64,000 nt of DNA from Prevotella corporis DSM 18810 = JCM 8529 (GTDB taxonomy: Bacteria > Bacteroidota > Bacteroidia > Bacteroidales > Bacteroidaceae), in NCBI RefSeq assembly GCF_000430525.1, contig NZ_AUME01000001.1, forward strand, positions 1 through 64,000. The letters are read 5' to 3'. A program made the translations under genes and the position numbers. The notes below the pieces were generated by a model, which saw only the letters and a program-made list of their open reading frames with translations, was not told the origin of the DNA and made no database searches. Positions 38,501 to 47,874 of this stretch are shown piece after piece (the stretch's first letter is position 1; each line of letters begins with the position of its first letter).

Positions 38501-40431
38501 TCCTGAATAACGGAAGAAAAAGAAATAACTGCGGGCATAGAATCACAACTTACTTGATTCTATGCCTGTTTGGACTATGTGTCTCACTTTCGACATCTGC
38601 CCAGACAAAGCAAAAAAAAGGCAACAAGGTGTATATCGACCAGGCTGACAATCTACGGCATAACCAGTTCGAATTGCCTGATGTTCAGATAGCAAAAGGG
38701 CACGTGAAGTTCAGATATAAAGGTATGACACTGCTTTGCGATAGTGCCTATCTGAATGAAACGCAAAACAGCTTTCAGGCTTTCGGACATGTGGATCTAA
38801 AGAGAAACGACGGAACACATCTGACTTGTTCTCGGGCAACCTACGATGGATTCTCGCAAATGATGAAAGCAAGGGGAAAGGTGCATGTCAGACAAGGCGG
38901 CCGTTCTTTGCGCTGCGATAGCCTTGATTATGATATGGTATCAAGCATAGGAAGTTTCTTTGGGGGAAGGGGAACAGTTGTTTATAATGGAAATACCGTG
39001 ATTGCTGATCGTGGGGATTACAATACGGATTCGCACGATGCCAACTTCTATGGCAATGTCGTAATCCATACACCCAAGTACAGAATAAACACTCCTACCG
39101 CTCACGGCAATACGGAGACTGGACTGATGCATGTCGTTGGAAAGTCCGTCATTCGCACGAGAAAGGGTGAGGTGGTACATACCAATGACGGGACTTATAA
39201 TAGTAAGACCGACAACATGGAACTAAGGGGATTCTCGACCATTAAATCGCCTGAACGGGATGTTGAGGGTGACAATATTACCTATAATAGTACTACGGGC
39301 GATGCTGAAGGACACGGCAATGTGAAGATTGTGGATAAAATCAACAAACGTATCATGACAGGCAACGAAGTCATCTATAATAGCAAGACAGGACATACTG
39401 AAGGCTATGGAAATGTGAAAATCATTGACAACAAGGAGCATCGTACGATTGTTGGTGAGAATGTTGTTTATAACTCGCAGACGGGTCATAGCGAAGGACA
39501 TGGAAATGTGAAGATTGTTGACGCAGTGAAGCAGAGAACCATCACTGGCGATAATCTGATTTACAACAGCAAGACGCACGAAGGAGAGGGAACGGGCAAT
39601 GTGCATTACATAGACCACAAGAGCAAGCATGCTTTTCTGGGTGACTTTGTGCATTACACCGACTCGGCAGCAATAGCCTATGGTGGTAATCCTGGGCCCG
39701 TGGCCAAGGAATTTTCAAAGGGTGACACGCTATTCGTTCATGCCGACACCATCAGCATGAAGGGATTTCACATGAATACTCCGGAAATGTATCGCGAATT
39801 GTATGGGGTGAATAATGTACGGGCTTATCGTACAGACATTCAGGCTATTTGCGGCTTTCTTGTTGCCAATTCAAAAGACTCATGCATGACCATGTACCAA
39901 AGTCCTATTGCTTGGAGTGGCAGTCGGCAGTTGTTGGGCGATTCTATCAAGGTTTTTATGAATGACTCTACGATTCGTGAAGCTTATGTGTTCGGGAATG
40001 CGTCCCTGATAGAAGAAATGAAAGACAAGATTCATTATAATCAAGTGTACTCCAAGCGGATGAATGCCTTTTTTGAGGGGGGAGAACTCCAATGGGGGGA
40101 GGCTATCGGCAGTGTCATGACGGTTTATTATCCGATTGATGAAAAGGATAGTACGCTGATGGCACTCAATTATCTGGAGACAGACACCATGCGCGTCTAT
40201 ATGATGCCTGAAAGACAACTTAGAAAAATATGGACTTGTAAGTTCAACGCTGTCGCCTATCCAATGACGCAATTGCCGGCAGATAAGATGAAACTTCGGA
40301 ATTTTAGGTGGTATATTGACATGCGACCACGTGATAAGTATGATATTTTTAGGCGAGTAGGCCGTCAGGATGATACGGAGATTGCTCCAAAGCCTGTTGC
40401 CGAACCACCTCATCAAACAATTCTAAAGTAA
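38497..40431 (+). CDS. OstA-like LPS-transport protein with internal tandem repeats
   Basis: 644 aa from the ATG at 38497 (ATGA overlap with the previous stop); a TTG nine bases earlier is less likely. Signal peptide with LCLFGLCVSLSTSAQ. The N-terminal half is LptA/OstA-like beta-jellyroll (VYIDQADNLRHNQFELPDVQ, DSAYLNETQNSFQAFGHVDL). At about residues 245-375 a unit of ~30 residues, core YNSKTGHTEGYGNVKIIDN, is repeated four or five times. In the family this part builds the periplasmic LPS bridge, so repeats could change its length. Co-transcribed with two OMP chaperones. Confidence 0.87.
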   Translation: MILNNGRKRNNCGHRITTYLILCLFGLCVSLSTSAQTKQKKGNKVYIDQADNLRHNQFELPDVQIAKGHVKFRYKGMTLLCDSAYLNETQNSFQAFGHVDLKRNDGTHLTCSRATYDGFSQMMKARGKVHVRQGGRSLRCDSLDYDMVSSIGSFFGGRGTVVYNGNTVIADRGDYNTDSHDANFYGNVVIHTPKYRINTPTAHGNTETGLMHVVGKSVIRTRKGEVVHTNDGTYNSKTDNMELRGFSTIKSPERDVEGDNITYNSTTGDAEGHGNVKIVDKINKRIMTGNEVIYNSKTGHTEGYGNVKIIDNKEHRTIVGENVVYNSQTGHSEGHGNVKIVDAVKQRTITGDNLIYNSKTHEGEGTGNVHYIDHKSKHAFLGDFVHYTDSAAIAYGGNPGPVAKEFSKGDTLFVHADTISMKGFHMNTPEMYRELYGVNNVRAYRTDIQAICGFLVANSKDSCMTMYQSPIAWSGSRQLLGDSIKVFMNDSTIREAYVFGNASLIEEMKDKIHYNQVYSKRMNAFFEGGELQWGEAIGSVMTVYYPIDEKDSTLMALNYLETDTMRVYMMPERQLRKIWTCKFNAVAYPMTQLPADKMKLRNFRWYIDMRPRDKYDIFRRVGRQDDTEIAPKPVAEPPHQTILK

Positions 40432-40444
40432 TATATAATAAGGT

Positions 40445-40735
40445 ATGAACTTTTTCAATCAACCAAAACCAAGGAAATTTCACCATGAGTTCATCTACGT
40501 GGATGAGAGAAGGGAGCGTTTGGAGCGATTGAAGGAAAATGCTGAATATGAGCTGGGTCGAATTGAGTCTGAGAAAATAGGTTCGAAGGTTGAAGGCGGA
40601 ACCCGTGGAAGGGTAGTCCGCTTCAGAAGGATTAAAAGAAGTGCCGGTAATGAACGAATGTTGATAAGCGTCGGAGCAAGTGTTTTCCTTATTGTCTTGT
40701 TGGTATTTCTCTTGTTGAGTTTAATGGAGGTATAA
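40445..40735 (+). CDS. Small single-pass membrane protein
   Basis: 96 aa. Charged N-terminus (FHHEFIYVDERRERLERLKE, then basic residues) and one transmembrane helix near the C-terminus (about residues 72-92, MLISVGASVFLIVLLVFLLL). It sits 13 bp after the OstA-like gene, with the mutL ATG 1 bp after its stop, so it is part of the operon and conserved in place rather than spurious. Function unknown; a cytoplasmic membrane scaffold is one possibility. Confidence 0.75.
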   Translation: MNFFNQPKPRKFHHEFIYVDERRERLERLKENAEYELGRIESEKIGSKVEGGTRGRVVRFRRIKRSAGNERMLISVGASVFLIVLLVFLLLSLMEV

Positions 40736-40736
40736 T

Positions 40737-42578
40737 ATGAATGATGTGATACAACTCTTGCCCGATAGCGTCGCCAACCAAATAGCTGCAGGCGAGGTGA
40801 TTCAGCGTCCAGCTTCCGTCGTGAAGGAGCTGATGGAAAATGCCGTTGATGCAGGTGCTACGACTGTCAATGTTTTGGTTGTTGACGCAGGCAGGACATC
40901 CATTCAGGTCGTTGATGATGGTAAGGGCATGTCTGAGACTGATGCCCGACTGGCTTTTGAGCGGCATGCCACTTCCAAGATTAAGAAGGCCGAGGACCTG
41001 TTCTCTTTGCACACAATGGGATTCCGTGGAGAAGCATTGGCTTCCATCGCTGCCGTTGCACAAATAGAGTTGAGAACCCGACAGCAAGGGGAGGAAATAG
41101 GAACGTTGCTAACGATGGCTGGAAGCCGGTTCACAGGACAAGAGGCTTGTTCATGTCCGGTAGGAAGTAATTTTAAAATAGAGAATCTCTTTTTCAACAT
41201 TCCAGCCCGCCGGAAGTTCCTGAAGTCAAATACGACGGAATTGAACAATATCATCACTGCTTTCGAACGTATTGTATTGGTCTATCCGCAATTATCGTTC
41301 ACCCTGCATAGCAACGGAGTTGAGATAATGTCATTGAAGGCAAGCAATTTTCGTCAGCGTATTGTGGATGTGTTTGGAAAACGGGTCAATCAGGATTTAC
41401 TATCTGTTGAGGTTGACACGACACTCTGCAAGATTCATGGATTTGTTGGGAAGCCGGAGTCTTCTAAGAAAAAAGGTGCTCTACAGTATTTCTTTGTAAA
41501 TGACAGGTATATGAAGCATCCTTATTTCAATAAGGCTGTTGCCAATGCGTTCGAACGACTATTGCCTGCCGGTGAGCAGATTCCTTATTTCCTTTATTTT
41601 AATGTTCCAGCAGAGAATATTGATGTCAATATACATCCAACGAAGACAGAGATAAAGTTTGAAAATGAGCAAGCCATTTGGCAGATACTCATGGCAGGAG
41701 TGAAAGAAGCCCTGGGGAAGTTCAATGATATTCCATCCATAGATTTTGACACAGAGGGCAAACCTGATATTCCTGTGTTCAATCCAACCGCTGGTGCATT
41801 AGCGCCCAAACTGAACTATAATCCACAGTATAATCCTTTTAAAGAGGCAAACAACTCTTCCCTAACAACCAATGAATGGGAAAAGCTCTATTCGGGGCTG
41901 ACTGAGGGCGGCATTTCGCCAGACATAGTGGACACTGTTCCAAAGGAGGAACAGATATTTTCCAGTAATGAAAGATTTGGAAACGTCACATCCACCATCA
42001 TTGAGGATAAATCCCCCGTGCATTATCAGTACAAAGGCTGTTATATAATGACTGCGGTTAAGTCAGGGTTGATGGTCATAGACCAGCACCGTGCGCATAT
42101 ACGGGTTCTCTACGAGGCATATCTCTGTCAGATAAAGGAGCATAAGGCGCATACTCAGAAACTTCTTTTCCCAGAGATGATAAATTTATCAGCTAACGAC
42201 TCTATATTATTGGAGGAAGTACTTCCTGAGATGCAGATGATGGGCTTCGACTTAAACGATATGGGTGGTGGCAGTTATGTTGTCAATGGCATTCCCTCCG
42301 GTATCGAGGGACTTGGTATCGAGAGTTTGATTACGGACATGTTGTCATCAGTGAAAGAGAACAATTTGCACGTTGGTGAAGATATGAATAAATCACTTGC
42401 TCTTAGTTTGGCGCGAAATGCAGCAATTCCGCAAGGACAAGTGTTGAATAACGAGGAAATGGAGAATTTGGTAAATGAACTATTTCTTTGTAGTAATGTC
42501 AATTACACACCAGATGGGAAACTTGTAATAGCTATAATTCAGCAGTCGGAAATCGAACATTTATTCAACAAAAACTGA
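40737..42578 (+). CDS. mutL: DNA mismatch repair protein MutL
   Basis: 613 aa. GHKL ATPase start LLPDSVANQIAAGEVIQRP then VKELMENAVDAG, DDGKGM and GFRGEALASIAAV, all diagnostic. The C-terminal dimerisation domain follows about residue 420 (YIMTAVKSGLMVIDQHRAH). I see no DQHA(x)2E(x)4E endonuclease motif: DQHRAHIRVLYE departs from it, so nicking activity is uncertain. Downstream of the envelope operon in the same orientation. Confidence 0.93.
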   Translation: MNDVIQLLPDSVANQIAAGEVIQRPASVVKELMENAVDAGATTVNVLVVDAGRTSIQVVDDGKGMSETDARLAFERHATSKIKKAEDLFSLHTMGFRGEALASIAAVAQIELRTRQQGEEIGTLLTMAGSRFTGQEACSCPVGSNFKIENLFFNIPARRKFLKSNTTELNNIITAFERIVLVYPQLSFTLHSNGVEIMSLKASNFRQRIVDVFGKRVNQDLLSVEVDTTLCKIHGFVGKPESSKKKGALQYFFVNDRYMKHPYFNKAVANAFERLLPAGEQIPYFLYFNVPAENIDVNIHPTKTEIKFENEQAIWQILMAGVKEALGKFNDIPSIDFDTEGKPDIPVFNPTAGALAPKLNYNPQYNPFKEANNSSLTTNEWEKLYSGLTEGGISPDIVDTVPKEEQIFSSNERFGNVTSTIIEDKSPVHYQYKGCYIMTAVKSGLMVIDQHRAHIRVLYEAYLCQIKEHKAHTQKLLFPEMINLSANDSILLEEVLPEMQMMGFDLNDMGGGSYVVNGIPSGIEGLGIESLITDMLSSVKENNLHVGEDMNKSLALSLARNAAIPQGQVLNNEEMENLVNELFLCSNVNYTPDGKLVIAIIQQSEIEHLFNKN

Positions 42579-42849
42579 TTTATGTCATTGTATTCCTAAT
42601 TTTTAGCAAACGTGTCATAAATATTTTTTCGGAAACTCACGAAACATCGTATAAATCATAAGACTTAACGTGTTTTCTTTCTAATCGTATATGGCAAATA
42701 CCTACCCAATTCGTATTCAGATGGGGGTAAACAGACGCTTGATAGTGAACATTCGACCTGACCGATACCATGGAATTACATTACAAAAACCGTGTTGGGA
42801 GAAAATATTGTAACTTGCTGATAGTCAAAGCTATATTAGTTGAGGCTTG

Positions 42850-42928
42850 AAAGCTTAGCTTTTGTGTTCCGTTACATGACCTTTTGCAGTGCAAAAGATA
42901 AGCTTTTAGAAAGTGAGAGCTAAGTTTT
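42850..42928. repeat. 22-bp-period palindromic array E (4 units)
   Basis: AAAGCTTAGCTTT, TTACATGACCTTT, AAAGATAAGCTTT and AGAGCTAAGTTTT are centred at 42856, 42878, 42900 and 42922. The most diverged copy, but the 22-bp spacing is exact. It lies in the 524-bp gap between mutL and ompA. Confidence 0.78.
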
Positions 42929-43026
42929 GGTGTGGATGAATGAAGACATATTTCGGACACTATTAAATTCGTCGCTAAAAAATGACTTTTTTTTTCTGAA
43001 ATTTTATGTCATTTAAAATTAATTAT

Positions 43027-43034
43027 TATCTTTG
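43027..43034 (+). promoter_or_regulatory. -7 box for the OmpA gene
   Basis: TATCTTTG, perfect -7; no -33 TTG. The leader is about 65 nt and AT-rich, common for abundant outer-membrane proteins in this phylum. Confidence 0.6.
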
Positions 43035-43102
43035 CCAATGATTTAAAGAATGAACTTACTAATTACTAGTATTTATTTTTGATTGTTTAATAAATAAAGG
43101 TT

Positions 43103-44257
43103 ATGAAAAAATTATTAATGGTTTTGGCATTTGCTGGCGCATCAGTGGCTGGCTTTGCACAGAACGACGTACCTACTGAGAAGTACAGTGTCGCTACAAA
43201 CTCATTCTGGAGCAATTGGTTTATTCAGGTTGGTGCTGAATGGAATGCTTGGTATTCCGGCCAGGAGCATGGTCTTGATTTGGACAGAAGTCCATTAAAG
43301 AGCTTCCGCGCAAAACCAGGTGTTGGTGTAGCTTTAGGAAAATGGTTTACTCCTGGAATCGGTCTTCGTACAAAATTCCAAGGTGTTTGGGGTAAACGTG
43401 TTGGCGATGTGAATACAAAAGCGTATGATATCGACAACAAGTATTGGTTGCTCCAAGAGCAGATTATGTTCAATCTCAGCAACATGATTTGTGGTTATAA
43501 CGAAAGCCGTGTTTGGAACATTATTCCTTTCATTGGTGGTGGCGTCGGCCGTTCCATGAGTCGTGATTTCTACGGTATGGGTCTTAGTGCGGGTGTTCAG
43601 TCTTCATGGCGTTTGAGCAAGGCACTCCGTGTATATCTTGAGGCTGGCTGGAACCGCTTTGAAGGCGATGTTGATGGCTATGATCAATATTTTGGTAACC
43701 GTGGTTGGGATTCTCACGACAACAACGTGTATGCTGAAATCGGTTTGAACTTCAACCTTGGCAAGGCTACATGGGATAAGGTGCCAGACATCGAGGCTAT
43801 CAATGCACAGCATCAGTCAGCTCTTGACGCTTTGAATGCACGTCTCCGTGATGCAGAAGCTGAAAATGCTCGCCTCCGTGATGAACTTGCAAATCAGAAG
43901 CCAGTTGAGACTATAAACGAGTCTGTGAAGGAATTGATCAACACTCCTATTTCTGTGTTCTTCAACCTCAACAAGACAAACATTGCTTCTCGGAAGGACC
44001 TCGTAAATGTGCAGGCTCTTGCTAAGTATGCTGTTGACAATAACAACAATCTTCTTGTAACTGGTTATGCAGATAGCGCAACTGGTAAGGCAGACCACAA
44101 CCAGTGGTTGTCTGAAGAGCGTGCTAAGACCGTAGCAGGTGAACTTGAAAAGATGGGTGTTCAGTCAAGCAAGATTACAACCGTTGGCAAGGGTGGTGTT
44201 GACATATTGTCACCAATCTCTTTCAACCGTCGTGCAACTGTTCAGATTACAGACTAA
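43103..44257 (+). CDS. OmpA-family outer-membrane protein
   Basis: 384 aa. Signal peptide MKKLLMVLAFAGASVAGFAQ. A beta-barrel of about residues 25-225 with many aromatic girdle residues is followed by a short helical linker repeat (ALDALNARLRDAEAENARLRDEL, about 235-260; likely coiled coil). The C-terminal OmpA/MotB peptidoglycan-binding domain (about 275-384) contains VTGYADSATGKADHNQWLSEERAKTV-type motifs. It anchors the outer membrane to the cell wall. Single gene with strong terminator; probably highly expressed. Confidence 0.92.
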   Translation: MKKLLMVLAFAGASVAGFAQNDVPTEKYSVATNSFWSNWFIQVGAEWNAWYSGQEHGLDLDRSPLKSFRAKPGVGVALGKWFTPGIGLRTKFQGVWGKRVGDVNTKAYDIDNKYWLLQEQIMFNLSNMICGYNESRVWNIIPFIGGGVGRSMSRDFYGMGLSAGVQSSWRLSKALRVYLEAGWNRFEGDVDGYDQYFGNRGWDSHDNNVYAEIGLNFNLGKATWDKVPDIEAINAQHQSALDALNARLRDAEAENARLRDELANQKPVETINESVKELINTPISVFFNLNKTNIASRKDLVNVQALAKYAVDNNNNLLVTGYADSATGKADHNQWLSEERAKTVAGELEKMGVQSSKITTVGKGGVDILSPISFNRRATVQITD

Positions 44258-44290
44258 TCTCAGAATTGTACAGAGTTAGTATATTCTCAG

Positions 44291-44325
44291 GGTGCTTATC
44301 CAAAAGGGTAAGCACCTCCTTTTTT
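44291..44325 (+). terminator. Terminator of ompA
   Basis: GGTGCTTA (44291-44298) pairs with TAAGCACC (44309-44316), followed by a T-run to 44325. Confidence 0.8.
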
Positions 44326-44347
44326 ATTTGAAAAAAGTAAAGGAAAA

Positions 44348-44379
44348 TTTGGAGGATAAATAAAATATATCTATCTTTG
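44348..44379 (+). promoter_or_regulatory. Promoter of the tRNA-Val pair
   Basis: TTTG (44348-44351), 20-bp spacer, TATCTTTG (44372-44379). The mature tRNA starts 20 bp after the box. Confidence 0.75.
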
Positions 44380-44399
44380 CACTCGCTTACTAAAAGTAA

Positions 44400-44477
44400 G
44401 GGCGTTTAGCTCAGCTGGTTTAGAGCATCTGCCTTACAAGCAGAGGGTCGGCGGTTCGAATCCGTCAACGCCCACCA
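44400..44477 (+). tRNA. tRNA-Val (TAC), first copy, with encoded CCA
   Basis: Acceptor GGGCGTT pairs with AACGCCC (44467-44473); the anticodon loop CTTACAA gives anticodon TAC; the T-arm has GGTTCGAATCC. The discriminator A at 44474 is followed by genomically encoded CCA (44475-44477). A terminator-like hairpin follows. Confidence 0.95.
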
Positions 44478-44486
44478 AGGGGTGTT

Positions 44487-44522
44487 TCCCTGTACTCTTT
44501 CGAGGGATGCAGGGATTTTTTT
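44487..44522 (+). terminator. Terminator between the two tRNA-Val genes
   Basis: TCCCTG (44487-44492) pairs with CAGGGA (44510-44515), followed by seven T. The second tRNA starts 4 bp later, so it depends on read-through or its own weak start. Confidence 0.6.
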
Positions 44523-44525
44523 AGA

Positions 44526-44600
44526 GGGCGTTTAGCTCAGCTGGTTTAGAGCATCTGCCTTACAAGCAGAGGGTCGGCGGTTCGAATCCGTCAACGCCCA
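44526..44600 (+). tRNA. tRNA-Val (TAC), second identical copy, no encoded CCA
   Basis: The 75 nt are identical to the first copy through the discriminator A. The next bases are CGG, so CCA must be added post-transcriptionally, unlike copy one. A recent tandem duplication is likely. Confidence 0.95.
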
Positions 44601-44618
44601 CGGCCTACAGATAGAGGA

Positions 44619-44647
44619 ACTTGCAACTAATTGTTGTGAGTTTTTTT
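44619..44647 (+). terminator. Terminator after tRNA-Val copy 2
   Basis: ACTTGCAAC (44619-44627) pairs with GTTGTGAGT (44633-44641), 9 bp with two G-U, loop TAATT, followed by a T-run. Confidence 0.7.
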
Positions 44648-44718
44648 ATTTGTAGTCTCTATTAGTTATATTTACGAAATATTATCTGAATAATTGCGAT
44701 GCTTTGGATATAAATTCT

Positions 44719-44726
44719 TAAATTTG
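44719..44726 (+). promoter_or_regulatory. -7 box for purB
   Basis: TAAATTTG; a TTG at 44694-44696 is 22 bp upstream. The leader is about 32 nt. Confidence 0.5.
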
Positions 44727-44760
44727 CAACCTTATATATTATTTATAATATGCTATTGTT

Positions 44761-46107
44761 ATGATTCTTGATGAATTGACAGCTGTGTCGCCAGTTGATG
44801 GCCGCTATAGAGGAAAAACTGAGAAGTTGGCAAGCTATTTTTCCGAATTTGCACTTATTCGTTATCGAGTACGTGTAGAGATTGAGTATTTTATTAGCCT
44901 TTGTGAATTACCTTTACCGCAATTAAAGGGGATTGATCCGTCTCTGTTCAACAAATTGCGTAAGATTTATGAGGACTTCTCTGAATCTCAAGCTCAGCGT
45001 GTCAAGGATATTGAGAAAGTGACCAACCACGATGTAAAAGCCGTTGAATATTTTATTAAGGAAGAATTGGATAAACTGGGCTCCTTCGATGCCTATAAGG
45101 AATTTATCCATTTTGGGCTGACCTCACAGGATATCAATAATACCAGTGTGCCATTGTCAGTCAAAGAAGCGCTTAGCGAGGTGTTCGTACCTCAGGTGGA
45201 AGAACTCATTGCTCAACTGGAAAAGTATGCTTCCGAATGGAAAGATGTCCCAATGTTGGCCAAAACACATGGACAGCCTGCATCTCCGACTCGTTTGGGC
45301 AAAGAAATAAAAGTTTTTGCTTATCGTTTGAGAGAGCAACTTCACTTGTTGAACAATTGTAAGCATACAGCGAAATTTGGCGGTGCCACAGGAAACTACA
45401 ATGCTCATCATGTAGCTTATCCTCAATACGATTGGAAGGCATTTGGCGATAAGTTCGTCAGCGAAAAGCTTGGATTGGAACGCGAGCAGTGGACAACACA
45501 AATCAGCAATTACGATCATTTAGGTTCCATTTTTGATGCTATCCGCCGTATCAACACGATTATCATTGATTTGGATCGCGACATTTGGATGTATATATCA
45601 ATGGACTATTTCAAGCAAAAAATCAAAGCTGGCGAGGTTGGATCGAGTGCCATGCCACATAAAGTCAATCCGATAGATTTCGAGAATAGCGAGGGCAACT
45701 TAGGCATCGCCAACGCTCTCTTGCAATTCCTCGCACAGAAACTTCCCGTCAGCCGTTTGCAACGCGATTTGACCGACTCTACTGTCTTGCGAAATGTGGG
45801 AATGCCGATAGGGCACAGCATCATCGCCATGCAGAGTACGTTGAAAGGACTGGGAAAATTGATATTGAATCCCAGTAAGTTGAACCAGGACTTGGAAAAC
45901 ATCTGGGCAGTTGTGGCCGAAGCCATACAGACCATTCTTCGTCGTGAGGCTTATCCAAACCCTTATGAGGCTCTGAAAGCACTGACGCGAACCAACGAGC
46001 GCATGACGGAGGAGAGCATTCATCAGTTCATTCAAGGTTTGAACGTGAATGAGGAGGTGAAGAAAGAACTCTTGGCCATCACACCGCAAAATTACACTGG
46101 ACTATAA
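44761..46107 (+). CDS. purB: Adenylosuccinate lyase
   Basis: 448 aa. Cleaves SAICAR and adenylosuccinate in purine synthesis. The fumarase/ASL signature GSSAMPHKVNP (about 294-304), the N-terminal block LTAVSPVDGRYRGKTEKLA and the active-site HFGLTSQDINNT are typical of the PurB subgroup with the E. coli-type N-terminus. Single gene. Confidence 0.95.
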   Translation: MILDELTAVSPVDGRYRGKTEKLASYFSEFALIRYRVRVEIEYFISLCELPLPQLKGIDPSLFNKLRKIYEDFSESQAQRVKDIEKVTNHDVKAVEYFIKEELDKLGSFDAYKEFIHFGLTSQDINNTSVPLSVKEALSEVFVPQVEELIAQLEKYASEWKDVPMLAKTHGQPASPTRLGKEIKVFAYRLREQLHLLNNCKHTAKFGGATGNYNAHHVAYPQYDWKAFGDKFVSEKLGLEREQWTTQISNYDHLGSIFDAIRRINTIIIDLDRDIWMYISMDYFKQKIKAGEVGSSAMPHKVNPIDFENSEGNLGIANALLQFLAQKLPVSRLQRDLTDSTVLRNVGMPIGHSIIAMQSTLKGLGKLILNPSKLNQDLENIWAVVAEAIQTILRREAYPNPYEALKALTRTNERMTEESIHQFIQGLNVNEEVKKELLAITPQNYTGL

Positions 46108-46240
46108 TTAAAAAATAGACACCAAAATATTGAATGTTGAGAAGAAAAACCATAAAGATAAAATTTAAAAACAAGATCAATTAAACAGATATTAAAGAAC
46201 AGCCGTGAGGCTAAGTGTAAAATTTAAAGAATTAACAACT

Positions 46241-47758
46241 ATGGCAGATTTATTAGAAAACAATGAGAGCCAGTCGAATCAAACTGAAGCAAACCGCGAA
46301 GGCTATTCATCTGAAGAACAGACAGGTTTCGAGAGAGAGTATCGGAGTGTAGGACATTCTCCGCGTCCTCGAATCCATACACAACGTGCTTATGGAAGCG
46401 AGCAAAACAACAATGAAGAAGGCGGTTTCCGTCCTGAGGGCTTTGGAGTTAACTTAGGAAGCAACGCTGGTGGCGAACGCCAAGGTGGATATCGTCCACG
46501 CACCAACAAAAACTATAATAGTGGTGGCTATCAGCCTCGTCAAGGTGGCTATCAGAGTCGTCCACAACAAGGTGGCTACCGCCCACGCTATAACAATAAC
46601 GGAGAAGGAGGCGGTTATCAGCCCCGTCAAGGTGGTTATCAGAACAATGCTTACCAAAACCGTTCGCAGCAAGGTGGTTATCGTCCACGCTATAATCAAA
46701 TGGGTGAGGGCGAAGAATACCAGTCAACAGGCTATCAGAATCGTGGCGGCTACGAAAACCGAGGAGGCTACAACTACAACCGTGGCGGTTATCAGGGCCG
46801 TGGCGGTTACAACAATAATCGCGGCGGTTACAACAACAATCGTGGTGGCTACAATAACAATCGAGGTGGCTACAACAATAACCGTGGCGGATATAACAAC
46901 AATCGTGGCGGTTACAATAATAACCGTGGTGGTTACGGACAGCCAGGTGGCTATCGTCAGCGCAGTGCTGATTACGATCCAAATGCAAAATATTCGTTCA
47001 AGAAACGTATTGAATACAAGGAAGAGAATATCGATCCTAACGAGCCATTGCGCTTGAACAAATATTTAGCAAATGCAGGTGTGTGTTCACGTCGCGAGGC
47101 CGATGAGTTCATCCAGGCTGGTGCAGTAACCGTCAATGGCGAAGTTGTGACAGAATTGGGATCCAAGGTTTTGCGCGCCGATGAGGTTAAGTTCAAGGGT
47201 GAAGTCGTGTCTTTGGAGAAGAAAGTCTATGTTCTTTTGAACAAACCAAAGGACTACGTGACGACAAGCGATGATCCTCAACAGCGCAAGACGGTCATGG
47301 ACCTCGTGAAGGGGGCTTGCCCTGAGCGCATCTATCCTGTAGGTCGTCTTGACCGCAATACGACGGGTGTACTTCTCTTTACTAACGATGGTGACCTTGC
47401 CAGCAAGCTCACTCACCCCAAGTTCTTGAAAAAGAAAGTCTATCATGTTTTCCTCGACAAGCCTGTTGCTCCTCAAACCCTTCAGCAGATTTCAGATGGT
47501 ATCGAGTTGGAGGATGGCGAAGTGAAAGCCGATGCTATCGAATATGCTGACGAGCGCGACCAAAGTCAGGTGGGAATCGAAATCCACAGCGGTAAGAATC
47601 GTATCGTTCGCCGTATTTTCGAGAGCTTAGGCTATCGTGTTGTCAAACTCGATCGAGTACAGTTTGCTGGTCTTACAAAGAAAAATCTCCGTCGTGGCGA
47701 TTGGCGTTTCCTCACCGAGCAGGAAGTCGAGATGCTTCGTATGGGAGCTTTCGAGTAA
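46241..47758 (+). CDS. rluB: 23S rRNA pseudouridine synthase (RluB/RsuA family) with Gly/Tyr/Asn/Arg-rich N-terminus
   Basis: 505 aa from the ATG at 46241 (MADLLENNESQS); an upstream in-frame ATG (46205) is unlikely. Residues ~70-245 are low complexity, with a perfect run of about seven RGGYNNN units and related QGGYQ/RPR units. An S4 RNA-binding domain follows (about 268-325, LNKYLANAGVCSRREADEFI), then the synthase domain with catalytic Asp about 371 in PVGRLDRNTTG. The N-terminal extension resembles RGG-type RNA-binding tails and occurs in other Bacteroidota homologues. RluB acts on 23S helix 89-type positions; exact target unproven. Confidence 0.88.
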   Translation: MADLLENNESQSNQTEANREGYSSEEQTGFEREYRSVGHSPRPRIHTQRAYGSEQNNNEEGGFRPEGFGVNLGSNAGGERQGGYRPRTNKNYNSGGYQPRQGGYQSRPQQGGYRPRYNNNGEGGGYQPRQGGYQNNAYQNRSQQGGYRPRYNQMGEGEEYQSTGYQNRGGYENRGGYNYNRGGYQGRGGYNNNRGGYNNNRGGYNNNRGGYNNNRGGYNNNRGGYNNNRGGYGQPGGYRQRSADYDPNAKYSFKKRIEYKEENIDPNEPLRLNKYLANAGVCSRREADEFIQAGAVTVNGEVVTELGSKVLRADEVKFKGEVVSLEKKVYVLLNKPKDYVTTSDDPQQRKTVMDLVKGACPERIYPVGRLDRNTTGVLLFTNDGDLASKLTHPKFLKKKVYHVFLDKPVAPQTLQQISDGIELEDGEVKADAIEYADERDQSQVGIEIHSGKNRIVRRIFESLGYRVVKLDRVQFAGLTKKNLRRGDWRFLTEQEVEMLRMGAFE

Positions 47759-47764
47759 GTTAGA

Positions 47765-47793
47765 TTTCCCCGCCTCTTAAACGAGTGGGGGAA
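47765..47793 (+). terminator. Weak hairpin after rluB
   Basis: TTCCCC...CTC pairs with GAG...GGGGAA with two central mismatches; no strong U-tract. Confidence 0.35.
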
Positions 47794-47874
47794 CACTCTT
47801 TAGACGTACAATTATAGCCCAACCTGATTTAGTCCCTTATCGAGGGGTGTGGTGGGTTCATTAAATATTTAAGA

